Below are positions 1-9,178 of a DNA stretch of 46,647 bases, piece by piece. Positions within the stretch are counted from its first letter, which is position 1. The number at the start of each line of letters is the position of its first letter. The notes under the pieces are model-generated. The model searched no databases, was not told the origin of the DNA, and saw nothing but the letters and a program-made list of their open reading frames with translations. The stretch is from Bacillota bacterium (lineage in GTDB: Bacteria; Bacillota; Clostridia; Clostridiales; Clostridiaceae): NCBI GenBank assembly GCA_021781745.1, contig JAJXWH010000041.1, positions 1 through 46,647 of the forward strand, given 5' to 3'. Position numbers and translations under genes: made by a program.

Positions 1-40
1 TTTAATGAAATGGCTTAATTCTTTATGTGAATAGTACAAA

Positions 41-111
41 AGATTATGGTGAGTGTTTTTCAAATAACTATTGATAAATCAAGGCTTTTAATACTTAACT
101 CACCATAATCT
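41..111. repeat. Long inverted repeat upstream of the integrase remnant
   Basis: AGATTATGGTGAGT at 41-54 is exactly complementary to ACTCACCATAATCT at 98-111, leaving a 43-base loop. No gene is visible in it. It could be the end of a mobile element or a regulatory hairpin of the lost upstream gene. Confidence 0.6.
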
Positions 112-125
112 AACACTCTACATAA

Positions 126-338
126 TGGCGCTTATGGGGAGCTCCCCATAAAAGGCATAGTAATGCTACTATACTTTTAAAGAATAAGGTATCAATGAAA
201 ATAATACAAGAACGTTTAGGCCATTCAATAATGCAAACAACATCTGACATTTATGCTCATGTAACAAAAGAAATGAATACTGAGGCTACAGAGATTTTAT
301 CAAATGTTTTATACGCAAAAAAAGCAAGGGAAAGTTAA
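126..338 (+). pseudogene. C-terminal remnant of a tyrosine recombinase (phage-type integrase)
   Basis: An open frame ending in TAA at 336-338 encodes a typical integrase C-terminus. It has a HSNATILLK stretch (like RHTHATLLL of the family), then QERLGH, about 10 residues later TSDIYAHV carrying the putative nucleophile Tyr, and a short charged tail. There is no start codon, the N-terminal and core-binding domains are absent, and a stop lies just upstream (123-125), so only about 70 residues of a protein normally near 350-400 remain. It points at the 3' end of rnpB, 46 bases away, which suggests it is what is left of an element that integrated there. The family call is from motifs; loss of function is inferred from the truncation. 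Confidence 0.8.
132..151. repeat. Perfect 20-bp palindrome at the edge of the integrase homology
   Basis: TTATGGGGAGCTCCCCATAA is its own reverse complement. It is far richer in G and C than its surroundings and lies exactly where recognisable integrase similarity begins, which suggests a junction or insertion scar. A terminator role is less likely because no T-run follows on either side. Confidence 0.6.
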
Positions 339-340
339 GG

Positions 341-360
341 AAAAATACCGATATGGTATT
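341..360 (-). terminator. Terminator after rnpB
   Basis: Read on minus, AATACC and GGTATT pair around a 5-base loop (344-360) and are followed by a short T-run. It begins 24 bases past the 3' end of the RNase P RNA. Confidence 0.6.
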
Positions 361-383
361 CCTCAAATCCTTGCAATTACTTG

Positions 384-734
384 TTGCGAGATAAGCCATA
401 AGCCGAGTTCTGTATTAAGCAATCATCTATCTAGGCCTACTGTTGCCAGTAAGCTCAAGCGACGCACCCAGAGGCGGGACGGGCAGCCCCTTAATTGCCT
501 CTCTATTCGGTCTTGCTCCAAGTGGGGTTTACATAGCCGTGAAGTCTCCATCACGCTGGTGAGCTCTTACCATCACCTTTCCACCCTTACCTAAGTAAAA
601 CTTAGGCGGTATATCTCTGTTGCACTTTCCTTCAAGTCGCCTTGACTGGACGTTATCCAGCACCCTGCCCTATGGAGCTCGGACTTTCCTCTCCTAGATC
701 TAAGTCTAGCAGCGATTGCACGTCTCACTCGCAA
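384..734 (-). ncRNA. rnpB: RNase P RNA
   Basis: This is the catalytic RNA of RNase P, which removes the 5' leader of pre-tRNAs. On minus, the conserved GAGGAAAGTCCGAGCUCC block occurs near the 5' end (about 690) and ACAGAACUCGGCUUAUGG near the 3' end (about 393-411); together they form the universal P4 region. The ends were set by helix P1: UUGCGAG at 734-728 pairs with CUCGCAA at 390-384. That gives about 351 nt, usual for bacterial RNase P RNA. A promoter with correct spacing lies just upstream and a terminator just downstream. Open frames across this interval on plus are spurious. Confidence 0.95.
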
Positions 735-739
735 AATAT

Positions 740-768
740 ATGTTAACACACTTTATCTGAATAAGCAA
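740..768 (-). promoter_or_regulatory. Sigma-A promoter of rnpB
   Basis: On minus, TTGCTT (768-763) and TAACAT (745-740) are separated by 17 bases. The predicted start falls about 6 bases before the P1 helix of the RNA. Confidence 0.6.
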
Positions 769-802
769 ATACTTTTTTTATGGTATTAAAATTTAATTAT
801 AA

Positions 803-1102
803 TTATATTAAAATTAGTATTATTGTTAACAGGATTATTATTATTAATCCATATATGCTCACCCCGCAAAATAGTAAAGTTAATAATATTATTCCTGCTA
901 CTATTAATTTGGGATAGCATAAAAATAAAAGAGGATTCTTACCTGCAAAAAAGGGGAACCATCCATTTATACCTCCATACTTTTTTCGACTTCCTCCTCT
1001 AAAAAAACCTTGTATTGCTCTCCTACTATGTTTAAACATATTTTTAAAATCTTTTTTCAAATCCTCTCCAGCTCCACTGGTATAATCATCATCTCTACTC
1101 AT
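803..1102 (-). CDS. Small membrane protein of unknown function
   Basis: 99 residues of no family I can name. Residues 1-50 are polar and basic, with a GFFRGGSRKKYGG stretch. Residues about 65-99 are almost entirely hydrophobic and would form two closely spaced membrane helices, with the C-terminus ending inside or just after the second. The ATG has an SD-like GGTGAATT just upstream. The gene stands alone: nif3 ends upstream with its own terminator, and rnpB lies downstream with its own promoter. The hydrophobicity and reasonable RBS make it a credible gene; the function is unknown. Confidence 0.65.
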   Translation of the reverse strand: MSRDDDYTSGAGEDLKKDFKNMFKHSRRAIQGFFRGGSRKKYGGINGWFPFFAGKNPLLFLCYPKLIVAGIILLTLLFCGVSIYGLIIIILLTIILILI

Positions 1103-1180
1103 AATTCACCACAAAATTATTATTACGGTACTATTATATGCATACCTTTCATGATTTAGTTAACATACTTTGATTTTGAT

Positions 1181-1227
1181 AAAAAAATTACTATGAAACA
1201 GCTTATGAAAGCAAGATTTCATAGTAA
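1181..1227 (-). terminator. Terminator of the trmK-nif3 unit
   Basis: Arms TTACTATGAAA (1188-1198) and TTTCATAGTAA (1217-1227) form an 11-bp stem; on minus a run of seven T follows. It lies 22 bases after the nif3-like stop codon. Confidence 0.8.
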
Positions 1228-1248
1228 AAAATAATTTATTATTTTTAT

Positions 1249-2040
1249 TTAAATAAATTCATAAGGATCTTCACATTTAGTTGAAAAAATGAATTCTACA
1301 TCTTGAAATTTATCTTTCAGAAATTCTAATGATTTTAAAAATACAAGGTATTCTGTTGAAAAATGCCCTGCATCTATTATGCTTATTCCCATTTCTTTAA
1401 AATCAGATGCAAAATGATAAGTTGTATCCCCTGTTATTATACATTGTGCTCCAAGATTTTCTGCTTTTTGAAAGAAGTCCTGACCACTGCCATTTATAAC
1501 TGCTAATACTTTTATTTTATCAGCACCTCTAACAATTCTCATGTTTTTTACATTTAGATTTGTTTTAACAAGATTGATAATATCATTTAAAGAACGTTCC
1601 TTTTCTAGCCTTACAATTCTCCCTATTCCACTATCTTTGTAATTTTTATTTTCACTAGGGGCAATTATTTCACTTGAAGTTAACCCTAACATATTAACTA
1701 TTGTTTCATTAATTCCGCCTTTAACACTATCTAGGTTTGTATGACATGAGTATAAGGCTATATCTTCTTTAATTAAACTTATGACTTTATCACCTAAAAG
1801 ATCACCCTTTACTATATTTTTAGGCTTTCTAAATATTAGTGGATGATGAGTTATAATTAAATCACTTTTAGTTTCTATTGCTTCTTTAATTACTTCTTTT
1901 GTACAATCAAGAGCTAGCAAAACCTTCTTCACTTCTTTAGACTCATCGCCAACCATTAATCCCACATTATCATAATCTTCACTTAAAAATTTCGGAGCAA
2001 ATTTTTCTATCTCCTTTGCTACATCTATAACCTTAGTCAT
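1249..2040 (-). CDS. Nif3-like dinuclear metal-centre protein (YqfO/YbgI family)
   Basis: 263 residues of the widespread Nif3 family, which forms toroidal hexamers with a two-metal site. It is often named GTP cyclohydrolase I type 2 homolog, but its physiological role is unsettled. The metal-ligand motifs are visible: THHP with His65-His66 near the N-terminus and AGHFSTE with His226 and Glu230 near the C-terminus. It is the short form, like E. coli YbgI, lacking the PII-like insert that makes B. subtilis YqfO about 370 residues. The ATG lies 4 bases after the trmK stop, and the SD AGGTGGTGA overlaps that stop, so the two are translationally linked, as yqfN-yqfO in Bacillus. Confidence 0.9.
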   Translation of the reverse strand: MTKVIDVAKEIEKFAPKFLSEDYDNVGLMVGDESKEVKKVLLALDCTKEVIKEAIETKSDLIITHHPLIFRKPKNIVKGDLLGDKVISLIKEDIALYSCHTNLDSVKGGINETIVNMLGLTSSEIIAPSENKNYKDSGIGRIVRLEKERSLNDIINLVKTNLNVKNMRIVRGADKIKVLAVINGSGQDFFQKAENLGAQCIITGDTTYHFASDFKEMGISIIDAGHFSTEYLVFLKSLEFLKDKFQDVEFIFSTKCEDPYEFI

Positions 2041-2044
2041 AATT

Positions 2045-2743
2045 TCACCACCTAATATTTTTTAATAAATTTTCTAATTTTTCATTTTTTTCTTTAAGCT
2101 CATTTTTTCTATTTATTGCATGCTCTGTATTGTCTACAATGAATTCAATAATTTTTTTATTTTTTTCAATTTTGTTTTCTATATATGACTTTAATAACGG
2201 AAGCTTTTTGTTTAACATTATAGGGCTTATTTCATAATATATATTTTCCAATTTTATGTAATCGCCTAACTTATATCTTACTTTAAAAACTTCATAATAT
2301 TTATTTTCATCTAAGCATAAATCTTCTTCTAAGATTTCATAGTCATTATTATATAAGTACTCCCTTAAAACTTCAGGATTTTGCGCTGGTTGAAGTATTA
2401 AGTAATCAAGGTTCTTTACTTTATTTAAATCTTTTTCTAGTATATCTCTAATTAAATTACCGCCCATACCTGCAATTATTACTACCTGAGCTTCTTTATT
2501 TTTTAATGGAGATAGTCCTCCACCTAATCTTAATTCAATCTTATCTAATACTCCATCTAATGCAGCATTAATTTCAGCCTTTCTTAACGGATCTTTATTA
2601 ATATCAGATGCAATAACTTTTTTAGCTATATTATTTTTAATTAAATAAATTGGTATATATCCATGATCTGTTCCAACATCCATTATTGTATCAGTCTGGC
2701 TGACTTTATCTAAAATCCATTTTAATCTTTTACTTAATTCCAT
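2045..2743 (-). CDS. trmK: tRNA (adenine22-N1)-methyltransferase TrmK
   Basis: 232 residues. TrmK uses S-adenosylmethionine to methylate N1 of A22 in tRNA. The SAM-binding motif I is MDVGTDHGYIP at residues 21-31, the variant characteristic of this family, followed by IIAGMGG and LILQPAQN motifs. The C-terminal third is lysine/glutamate rich and helical, probably the coiled coil described for TrmK. It sits between rpoD (separated by a terminator) and the Nif3 gene, as in B. subtilis. The SD GAGGT is 4-5 bases from the ATG. Confidence 0.92.
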   Translation of the reverse strand: MELSKRLKWILDKVSQTDTIMDVGTDHGYIPIYLIKNNIAKKVIASDINKDPLRKAEINAALDGVLDKIELRLGGGLSPLKNKEAQVVIIAGMGGNLIRDILEKDLNKVKNLDYLILQPAQNPEVLREYLYNNDYEILEEDLCLDENKYYEVFKVRYKLGDYIKLENIYYEISPIMLNKKLPLLKSYIENKIEKNKKIIEFIVDNTEHAINRKNELKEKNEKLENLLKNIRW

Positions 2744-2782
2744 ATTTACCTCGCTTTTCTAATAAACATGATACATAGGCTT

Positions 2783-2817
2783 AAAAATAAGCACCTATTA
2801 TGTAGGTGCTTATTTTT
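2783..2817 (-). terminator. Terminator at the rpoD stop codon
   Basis: A 15-bp stem (2783-2797 with 2803-2817; core AAGCACCTA/TAGGTGCTT) with a 5-base loop and U-rich tails on both strands. Two bases of the rpoD stop codon lie inside the stem. Confidence 0.88.
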
Positions 2818-3925
2818 AATCTAAATAATCTTTTAATTTTTTACTTCTTGATGGATGTCTCAATTTTCTTAAAGCTTTTGCTTCAATTTGTCTAATTCTT
2901 TCTCTTGTAACATTAAATTCTTTACCTACTTCTTCAAGAGTTCTAGCTCTTCCATCATCAAGACCAAATCTTAATCTTAGCACTTTTTCTTCTCTTGGTG
3001 TTAATGTATCCAATACATTTATTAATTGCTCTTTAAGCATTGTAAATGCCGCTGCCTCAGCTGGTGCTGGAGCTTCATCATCTGGAATGAAATCTCCTAA
3101 ATGAGAATCTTCTTCTTCACCTATTGGAGTTTCTAATGAAACTGGTTCTTGAGCAATCTTTTGAATTTCACGAACTTTATCTACAGGAAGTTCCATAACT
3201 TTTGAAATTTCTTCTGGAAATGGATCTCTACCTAACTCTTGCAATAATTGTCTTTGCACTCTTATAAGTTTATTTATAGTTTCTACCATGTGAACAGGGA
3301 TTCTTATTGTTCTAGCCTGATCTGCAATAGCTCTTGTTATTGCCTGTCTAATCCACCATGTAGCATAAGTCGAGAATTTATATCCTTTTCTATAATCAAA
3401 TTTTTCAACAGCTTTAATAAGTCCTAGGTTTCCTTCTTGAATTAAATCTAAGAATAACATACCTCTTCCAACATATCTTTTAGCGATACTTACTACTAAT
3501 CTTAAATTTGCTTCCGCTAACTTCTTCTTAGCTTTTTGATTTCCTTCTTCAATTTCTCTAGCATAAGTTATTTCTTGTTCAGAAGACAATAAAGGTACTT
3601 TACCAATTTCTTTTAAGTACATTCTAACAGGATCATCTATTGCTATACCTTCTGGTACTGATAAATCTATTTCTTCTTCTTCAGCGTCTGTTTCATTTAT
3701 ATCACCTATAATTTCGACACCTGTCATTTCTAAAACTTCATAAATCTTTTCTATTTGCTCTGGACTTAAATCTATATGATCCATTGTTTCCATAATTTCT
3801 TTATATGTTAAGGAACCATTCTTTTTGCCCTTATCAATCAATTCCTTTACAGCCACCATTTTAGCATTCTTATCTTTTTTATCATCTTTTGGCTTTACAA
3901 CTTTTCCATTCGTTTTTTGTTCCAT
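2816..3925 (-). CDS. rpoD: RNA polymerase principal sigma factor (sigma A)
   Basis: 369 residues; directs RNA polymerase to housekeeping promoters. A short acidic and basic N-terminal region (1-95) is followed by region 1.2 ([16 protein letters not shown], 98-113), region 2 (about 137-210, with the melting/-10 motif [21 protein letters not shown]) shown here only as positions 176-196, region 3, and region 4 with its helix-turn-helix ([18 protein letters not shown]) near the C-terminus. I moved the start from a GTG at 3949 to the ATG at 3925, because AAGGAGG lies 8 bases before that ATG and overlaps the upstream GTG reading. dnaG ends 29 bases upstream, so the two are one unit, the Firmicute version of the macromolecular synthesis operon. 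Confidence 0.97.
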   Translation of the reverse strand: MEQKTNGKVVKPKDDKKDKNAKMVAVKELIDKGKKNGSLTYKEIMETMDHIDLSPEQIEKIYEVLEMTGVEIIGDINETDAEEEEIDLSVPEGIAIDDPVRMYLKEIGKVPLLSSEQEITYAREIEEGNQKAKKKLAEANLRLVVSIAKRYVGRGMLFLDLIQEGNLGLIKAVEKFDYRKGYKFSTYATWWIRQAITRAIADQARTIRIPVHMVETINKLIRVQRQLLQELGRDPFPEEISKVMELPVDKVREIQKIAQEPVSLETPIGEEEDSHLGDFIPDDEAPAPAEAAAFTMLKEQLINVLDTLTPREEKVLRLRFGLDDGRARTLEEVGKEFNVTRERIRQIEAKALRKLRHPSRSKKLKDYLD

Positions 3926-3954
3926 ATTATTATTGCCTCCTTCCGTCACAACCT

Positions 3955-5736
3955 TTAACCTCTCTCTCCCTTTTTAAGTGTCTCTGATAATTTAGCAAGC
4001 TCAATTGCAATTTTAATAGATTCTTCAATTTTTCCTTCTTTTTCAAATCTATTTTGTTTTTTCTTTAAATCGTCAATTTGCATTTTAAGTCTGAAGCTTT
4101 TTACTTCATTTAAGTAATCATGAATTAATCTATCCTTATCAGTAAAATCTAAGATTTCATGATCTTTAATTTTTATTAATTCTTTAGAACTTTCAATATC
4201 ATCACATCTGTTTTCTACATAGGACTCTATATTTATAGTATCCTCACTTTTTCCTTGTAATATTAATGAATAAATTTTATTATGTGATTCTATCACAAAA
4301 TCTCCTAATTTTATGATATTTTTAAGTTCATCATAAAATTCATCTTTAAACATCAACTTTAACAGTGCTCTTTCAGCCTTTAAATATCCTGGTTCTACAT
4401 ATAATTTTGTTCCAACATATTCCTTTTTATTCACAAAATTGTCTTCTTTTTGTTTTTTTGTTATTACTTGTGAAAGTAAGTCATATAATGCCTGTTCTTT
4501 AATTGATGTTTCTTCTGAAATTTTCTTTATATATACATCTTTTTCTATAGGATTTAAATCTGCCAAAATTTCTGCGAACTTCTCTCCATATGTTATTAAT
4601 TCATTGCCATTCTTAAGATTAATTCCTTGCGCCGCCCTTTTAATTTTATATTCTATTAAAGGCAGTGCATCGTTAACCAACCTTAAAAATGCCTCTTTCC
4701 CATTATTTCTCACAAATTCATCTGGATCTTTTCCTTCTGGAACTGTTAATACTTTTACACTAAGTCCAGCACTTCGTAAAATTTCTAATCCTCTTTGAGT
4801 TGCAGTTTGACCAGCCAAATCAGCATCATAAGAAATTATTACTTTATTTACATATCTCTTAAGAAGTCTTACTTGATTTACAGTAAGTGCAGTCCCAAGC
4901 GATGCTACAGCGTTAGTAATACCATATTGATGAAGCGCTATTAAATCCATATATCCCTCAACTATAATTATATAGTCCTCTTGCAGTCTATTCTTAATTG
5001 CAAAATTTAACCCATAAAGATTAATCCCTTTCTGGAAAATCATGGTTTCTGGTGAATTTAAATATTTTGGTTTTGAATTATCTAAAACCCTGCCTCCAAA
5101 TCCAATGACTTTTCCTCTTGCGTCAAATACAGGAAACATCACTCTATTTCTGAACTTATCATATACATTTCCAGTCTTTTCATTCTTTGAAACTAATCCT
5201 GCCTCAAGTAATAAATCATTTTTATATCCTTTTGATCTTAAATAATTCATTACTCCGTGCCAACTGTCACTAGAATAGCCCAAGCCAAATCGCTTTATTG
5301 TTTCTTCCTTGACTCCTCTTTTTAAAAAATATTCTTTTGCTACTTTATCTTTTTGTAAATTTGCAAAATAATATCGAGCTGCTTCTACATTTATCTTATA
5401 CAAAAGTTCCTTTTTTCTAGATATCTGATTGTTTTCCTGACTTTTCATTTCTAATGGAATATTAGCCTTATCTGCTAAATATTTTGCTGCCTCTACAAAA
5501 GTAAGTTTCTTATATTTCATAACAAATGTAAGCACATTTCCAGCTTCACCACAGGAAAAACACTTGTATATCTGCTTTTCACTTGAAACACTAAATGACG
5601 GGGATTTATCATTATGGAATGGACATAAGCCCATATAGTTTCTTCCCGATTTCTTTAATCTTACATTTTCTGAAATAATATCAACTATATCATTTTGTTG
5701 TTTTATATTTTCAATTACTTCTTCTGGTATTTGCAA
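3955..5736 (-). CDS. dnaG: DNA primase
   Basis: 593 residues; makes the RNA primers for Okazaki fragments and partners with the replicative helicase. The N-terminal zinc ribbon is Cys38-x2-His41-x17-Cys59-x2-Cys62 ([10 protein letters not shown] and [11 protein letters not shown]). The TOPRIM catalytic core shows EGYMD at 260-264 and the metal-binding DAD at 304-306. The C-terminal 150 residues are the helicase-interaction region. Start is TTG at 5736, with GGGAG eight bases upstream; the nearby ATG is out of frame. It is co-directional with rpoD downstream. Confidence 0.96.
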   Translation of the reverse strand: MQIPEEVIENIKQQNDIVDIISENVRLKKSGRNYMGLCPFHNDKSPSFSVSSEKQIYKCFSCGEAGNVLTFVMKYKKLTFVEAAKYLADKANIPLEMKSQENNQISRKKELLYKINVEAARYYFANLQKDKVAKEYFLKRGVKEETIKRFGLGYSSDSWHGVMNYLRSKGYKNDLLLEAGLVSKNEKTGNVYDKFRNRVMFPVFDARGKVIGFGGRVLDNSKPKYLNSPETMIFQKGINLYGLNFAIKNRLQEDYIIIVEGYMDLIALHQYGITNAVASLGTALTVNQVRLLKRYVNKVIISYDADLAGQTATQRGLEILRSAGLSVKVLTVPEGKDPDEFVRNNGKEAFLRLVNDALPLIEYKIKRAAQGINLKNGNELITYGEKFAEILADLNPIEKDVYIKKISEETSIKEQALYDLLSQVITKKQKEDNFVNKKEYVGTKLYVEPGYLKAERALLKLMFKDEFYDELKNIIKLGDFVIESHNKIYSLILQGKSEDTINIESYVENRCDDIESSKELIKIKDHEILDFTDKDRLIHDYLNEVKSFRLKMQIDDLKKKQNRFEKEGKIEESIKIAIELAKLSETLKKGERG

Positions 5737-5985
5737 GGAGACATCTCCCTCTCTACTGCTTTTTTTGGCAATTATATATTATTCGACATAAAAACAAGTT
5801 TTCCTCCTAAACTTTTATAAAAATATTTATTTATTTTAATTGAGTATTCACTTATTCTAAAATAATAATAATTAAATAGCATTACACTATATTAAATAAT
5901 TCTTTTTTTTATTTTAAAATCCTCTTTTTATTTCAAAACTTGTTTAACAAATATTTAAACTTATTTGGCGATTTTAGCTAAATAG

Positions 5986-7011
5986 TTAATCAATTACTAC
6001 CTTTGGCACAAATATTTTATTAAACAACGATAAACAATAATCATCACTCATTCCAGCAATATAATCAGCAACAGCTCTCTGCAAATTTTCATTTTCTGCT
6101 ATTGATAAATATATATCTGGCATTTCTCCTGGATTTTCCTCAAAATGTTTTATTAATTGTTGCAAAATAAATTTAGCTTTATTTCTCTCAACCTTTAATG
6201 TATCCCCTAAATATATATTTTTAAACATGAATTCTCTAAGTTCAACCATTGCTTCATTGATTTCCTCACTTAACCCTACTTTTCTAATTCCATTATTAAG
6301 ATTATCATTAGAAGTTTTTACAAAATCTTTAATTAATATATTCAATCTTTGAGTAGAATTATCACCTAGAACTTTAACAATTTCTTTAGGTATTTCCTCT
6401 TTGCTTAATAAACCCGCACGTATAGAATCATCAATATCATGATTTAGATACGCCATTTTGTCACTAAATTTAACTACAATTCCTTCTAAAGTAATTATAT
6501 CTTTTATAGTTCCAAGTCCACTATGATTTAAAATTCCGTTAATAACTTCTTCTGTTAAATTTAGTCCTAATCCATTGTTTTCAAGCTTAGTTACAACCCT
6601 CACACTTTGTTCATTGTGACGAAAACCATCTTTTAAATATTCATTTAACACTTCTTCTCCATTATGTGCAAAAGCTACGTGACCTAAATCATGACCTAAT
6701 GCAATTGCTTCAATTAAATTTTCATTTAATCCAATTCCTACACCAATATTTCGAGCAACTTGTGATACTTCTAAGGTATGAGTTAGTCTTGTTCTGTAGT
6801 GATCTCCAAAAGTTTTGATATAGACCTGGGTTTTATGTTTAAGGCGCCTAAAGGATTTACTTTGGATAATTCTATCTCTATCAAGCATATAACATGTTCT
6901 AATCTCATCATCTTCTTCCTCGACTTTCCTTCCCAGAGAATTTTTCGAAAAAGCTGCTTCCTTTATCAATGTCAAGCTTTCAAAATTTTGAATTTTTTCT
7001 CTCACACTCAT
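5986..7011 (-). CDS. dGTP triphosphohydrolase-like HD protein
   Basis: 341 residues of the deoxyguanosinetriphosphate triphosphohydrolase-like family, which removes tripolyphosphate from dNTPs; substrate range here is unknown. The HD metal site is seen as [11 protein letters not shown] (His78) and GHDLGH (His107-Asp108), with [12 protein letters not shown] further on, where the last conserved Asp of the site belongs. [11 protein letters not shown] and the RTRLTH sequence are family hallmarks. It is the short form typical of Firmicutes. SD GAGGTGAG is followed by the ATG. It precedes dnaG by about 250 bases, with no clear terminator between. Confidence 0.9.
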   Translation of the reverse strand: MSVREKIQNFESLTLIKEAAFSKNSLGRKVEEEDDEIRTCYMLDRDRIIQSKSFRRLKHKTQVYIKTFGDHYRTRLTHTLEVSQVARNIGVGIGLNENLIEAIALGHDLGHVAFAHNGEEVLNEYLKDGFRHNEQSVRVVTKLENNGLGLNLTEEVINGILNHSGLGTIKDIITLEGIVVKFSDKMAYLNHDIDDSIRAGLLSKEEIPKEIVKVLGDNSTQRLNILIKDFVKTSNDNLNNGIRKVGLSEEINEAMVELREFMFKNIYLGDTLKVERNKAKFILQQLIKHFEENPGEMPDIYLSIAENENLQRAVADYIAGMSDDYCLSLFNKIFVPKVVID

Positions 7012-7365
7012 ATATTCTCACCTCTTTTTATGTATTCTATCTTTATCATTATATTCCTCTATTTATTGGCTATATTTATTATTTGCAAATAATATAAAAA
7101 TAATATCTATATTAAATAAAAATTTAAACTTTTATAAAACTCTTTAAGTATATTAATAAAATTACTTTAATATTATTTAATTATAAGGAATTTTATTGTA
7201 TTCTAATTACTTCAACGTTATCAAACATGAAAAACAAAGCTTACTCTCCCAAAACAAAATAATAATTATTCTTTAATTTTTATGACAATGAGTTTGACTA
7301 AATGTATTTAGAGTAAAAAACTTTAATTATTATAATATACAATCACTTTATAAAGGAGTGTGTTT
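7012..7365. other. Intergenic region between divergent dgt-like and cotS-like genes
   Basis: 354 bases, extremely AT-rich. It must hold the promoters of both flanking genes. A TATAAT at 7331-7336 suits a -10 box for the plus-strand kinase but has no good -35 at 16-18 bases, which would fit a sporulation sigma factor (inference). I see no RNA gene or repeat. Confidence 0.5.
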
Positions 7366-8439
7366 ATGAGTACAGAAATTTTATCTTTAGAGGAATCTAA
7401 TCTATCCCCTGAAATAATTAAGGAAAATGTTTTGCCTTATTATAATTTACAAAATGCTAAAATCTCCATAATTAAATTTAAAGATACAGAAAAACAGAGA
7501 GCTGTATATAGAATTGACTTTAAAGAAAAAAGTTATTGCTTAAAAAAAGTTTATTACAGCATTGAGGATCTGCTATATGTGTATTCAGCAACTGAGTGGC
7601 TTTATAGGCATAGTATTAGGGTTCCCAAACTTTTACCTACAATTGATAACAACCGCTTTGTTTCCTATCAAAACATGCTTTTTATTTTAACCCCTTGGAT
7701 AGAAGGCGATAAATGCAGTTTTGATAATTTAAATCACGTTATAATCTCAGCAGAGAAACTGGCTACTATTCATAATATCTCTCGCAATTTTCATCCCATT
7801 GTGGGTAGTTCATTAAAAAAAGGTTTTGATGATTATTACATATCAACATTAAAACATTTTCAAGATTTACTTCACGCATCAAATGAAGCGTTTAAATATA
7901 AGGACACTTTTTCAAGGCAATTTATTTTACACTTTGATACTAATTTACAACTTGCTAAACTCTCTCTCGATATTGCTAATAAGATTGAAACTAATAATTT
8001 AAGTAAATCTCTATGCCACGGTGATTATGTAAATAAAAATTTAATTTTTCCACACGACTTAGATCCTTGGATAATTGATTTTGATAAATGCAAAATAGAT
8101 TATTGTTCAAAAGATTTGGCATATTTTATGCGTAGACTACTCAAAAGAGATAATACTAAATGGAATATTCAATTGGCTTTATCTGTTTTAGAAAGTTACC
8201 ATAAAATATCTCCATTAACTCAATCAGACTTAAGATACATTGTATCATATATTTGTTTCCCTCAAAAATATTGGAGAATATCAAGAGATTATTATAAAAA
8301 CATTAACAAGTGCAATAAGTCTGCCTTCCTAACTTTATTATCTAATGCAATCTCAAAGACAGATTTCCAATATGAGTTTGCAATAAGTATAATAACTGAA
8401 GTGCAAGAAAGATTTAATACTAATTTATTGCTAAAATAA
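7366..8439 (+). CDS. CotS/YutH-type spore coat kinase-like protein
   Basis: 357 residues with the aminoglycoside phosphotransferase/choline kinase fold, closest to the CotS-CotI-YutH spore coat group; some members act as protein kinases of coat proteins. The catalytic loop HGDYVNKN is at residues 218-225 and the metal-binding IDFD at 237-240; KSYCLKK (55-61) is the N-lobe Lys region. The start was moved from GTG 7360 to ATG 7366 because AAAGGAG (7352-7358) is 7 bases before the ATG and would overlap the GTG. A lone gene, ending at a strong terminator. Expression late in sporulation is likely from the family but not shown here. Confidence 0.8.
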   Translation: MSTEILSLEESNLSPEIIKENVLPYYNLQNAKISIIKFKDTEKQRAVYRIDFKEKSYCLKKVYYSIEDLLYVYSATEWLYRHSIRVPKLLPTIDNNRFVSYQNMLFILTPWIEGDKCSFDNLNHVIISAEKLATIHNISRNFHPIVGSSLKKGFDDYYISTLKHFQDLLHASNEAFKYKDTFSRQFILHFDTNLQLAKLSLDIANKIETNNLSKSLCHGDYVNKNLIFPHDLDPWIIDFDKCKIDYCSKDLAYFMRRLLKRDNTKWNIQLALSVLESYHKISPLTQSDLRYIVSYICFPQKYWRISRDYYKNINKCNKSAFLTLLSNAISKTDFQYEFAISIITEVQERFNTNLLLK

Positions 8440-8468
8440 AGACTCCTTGAATACAAGGAGTCTTTATT
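8440..8468. terminator. Bidirectional terminator between convergent genes
   Basis: AAGACTCCTTG and CAAGGAGTCTT pair around a short AATA loop (8438-8466), followed by TATTAAA on plus and by TTTATTTT on minus. It serves the cotS-like gene and the convergent hydrolase gene ending at 8480. Confidence 0.85.
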
Positions 8469-8479
8469 AAAAGCAAATT

Positions 8480-9124
8480 CTAATCATATTTAAGAACAAC
8501 AATCCCTGAATAATCTTTAATATTTGCTTTGCTTAATTCAAGTTCTTCATACTCTTTTGCTTTTAGTCCTGAGGCTGAAATGAATTTATCAACCTTACCA
8601 AATATATAACCTGCTAGCCCTAGTGCTTTTGTCCTGTAGTGCATAGGTATAACAATTGTTGGATTTAACTGCTTCATCACTTGAACAGCATCAAATGCAT
8701 TAATTGTAGCTAAACCACCAACAGGGAGAAGTAATATGTCTACATTTCCTATTTCCTCTATCTGATTGGGGTTTAGAATATGTCCAAGGTCACCGCAATG
8801 ACAAATGCTTGTATCATCAATATTGAATTTATATATAGTATTTTTCCCCTTCTTTGATCCAGAGCTTTTATCATGAAATGTTTGTACACCGTTTATTTCT
8901 ACTCCATGTTTTGAAAAATGACCTAGCTCATTTATGTGTACAAAACTACTCTTGACTATATCTATATTATTATGGTCCTTATGATTGTGACTTGTAGATA
9001 CTATATCAGCTTCCATTTCAGGCAATTCATAACCAAGCATTTTCTTATAGGGATCTGTTAATACTTTTATTCCACTTTTAGAGGTTATCATAAAACATGA
9101 TTGGCCAAACCATTTAATTTTCAT
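8480..9124 (-). CDS. Metallo-beta-lactamase-fold metal-dependent hydrolase (UlaG/UPF0173-like)
   Basis: 214 residues. The zinc motif HxHxDH is complete (His46, His48, Asp50, His51 in SHNHKDHN), followed by CHCGDLGH and a C-terminal PMHYRTK, as in the short L-ascorbate-6-phosphate lactonase-like/UPF0173 hydrolases. Substrate unknown. SD GGAGAG, 5 bases before ATG. It lies 54 bases after the isochorismatase-family gene, so the two are probably co-transcribed. It ends against a terminator shared with the opposite gene. Confidence 0.85.
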   Translation of the reverse strand: MKIKWFGQSCFMITSKSGIKVLTDPYKKMLGYELPEMEADIVSTSHNHKDHNNIDIVKSSFVHINELGHFSKHGVEINGVQTFHDKSSGSKKGKNTIYKFNIDDTSICHCGDLGHILNPNQIEEIGNVDILLLPVGGLATINAFDAVQVMKQLNPTIVIPMHYRTKALGLAGYIFGKVDKFISASGLKAKEYEELELSKANIKDYSGIVVLKYD

Positions 9125-9178
9125 CTCAACTCTCCACTCTTTATTAATATTGTGGTTTCTATTTTATTTATCTTTATT

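Noticed and set aside
304..594. 96-residue open frame on plus with a Met start
   Set aside because: It runs through the integrase tail in another frame and then antisense through rnpB; composition (Ser/Arg/His rich) is not protein-like.
3926..3949. GTG start for rpoD at 3949
   Set aside because: It would place the strong AAGGAGG inside the coding region; the ATG at 3925 has ideal spacing.
7291..7336. TTGACT as the -35 of the cotS-like gene
   Set aside because: It is about 31 bases from the TATAAT, far too distant for a sigma-A promoter.
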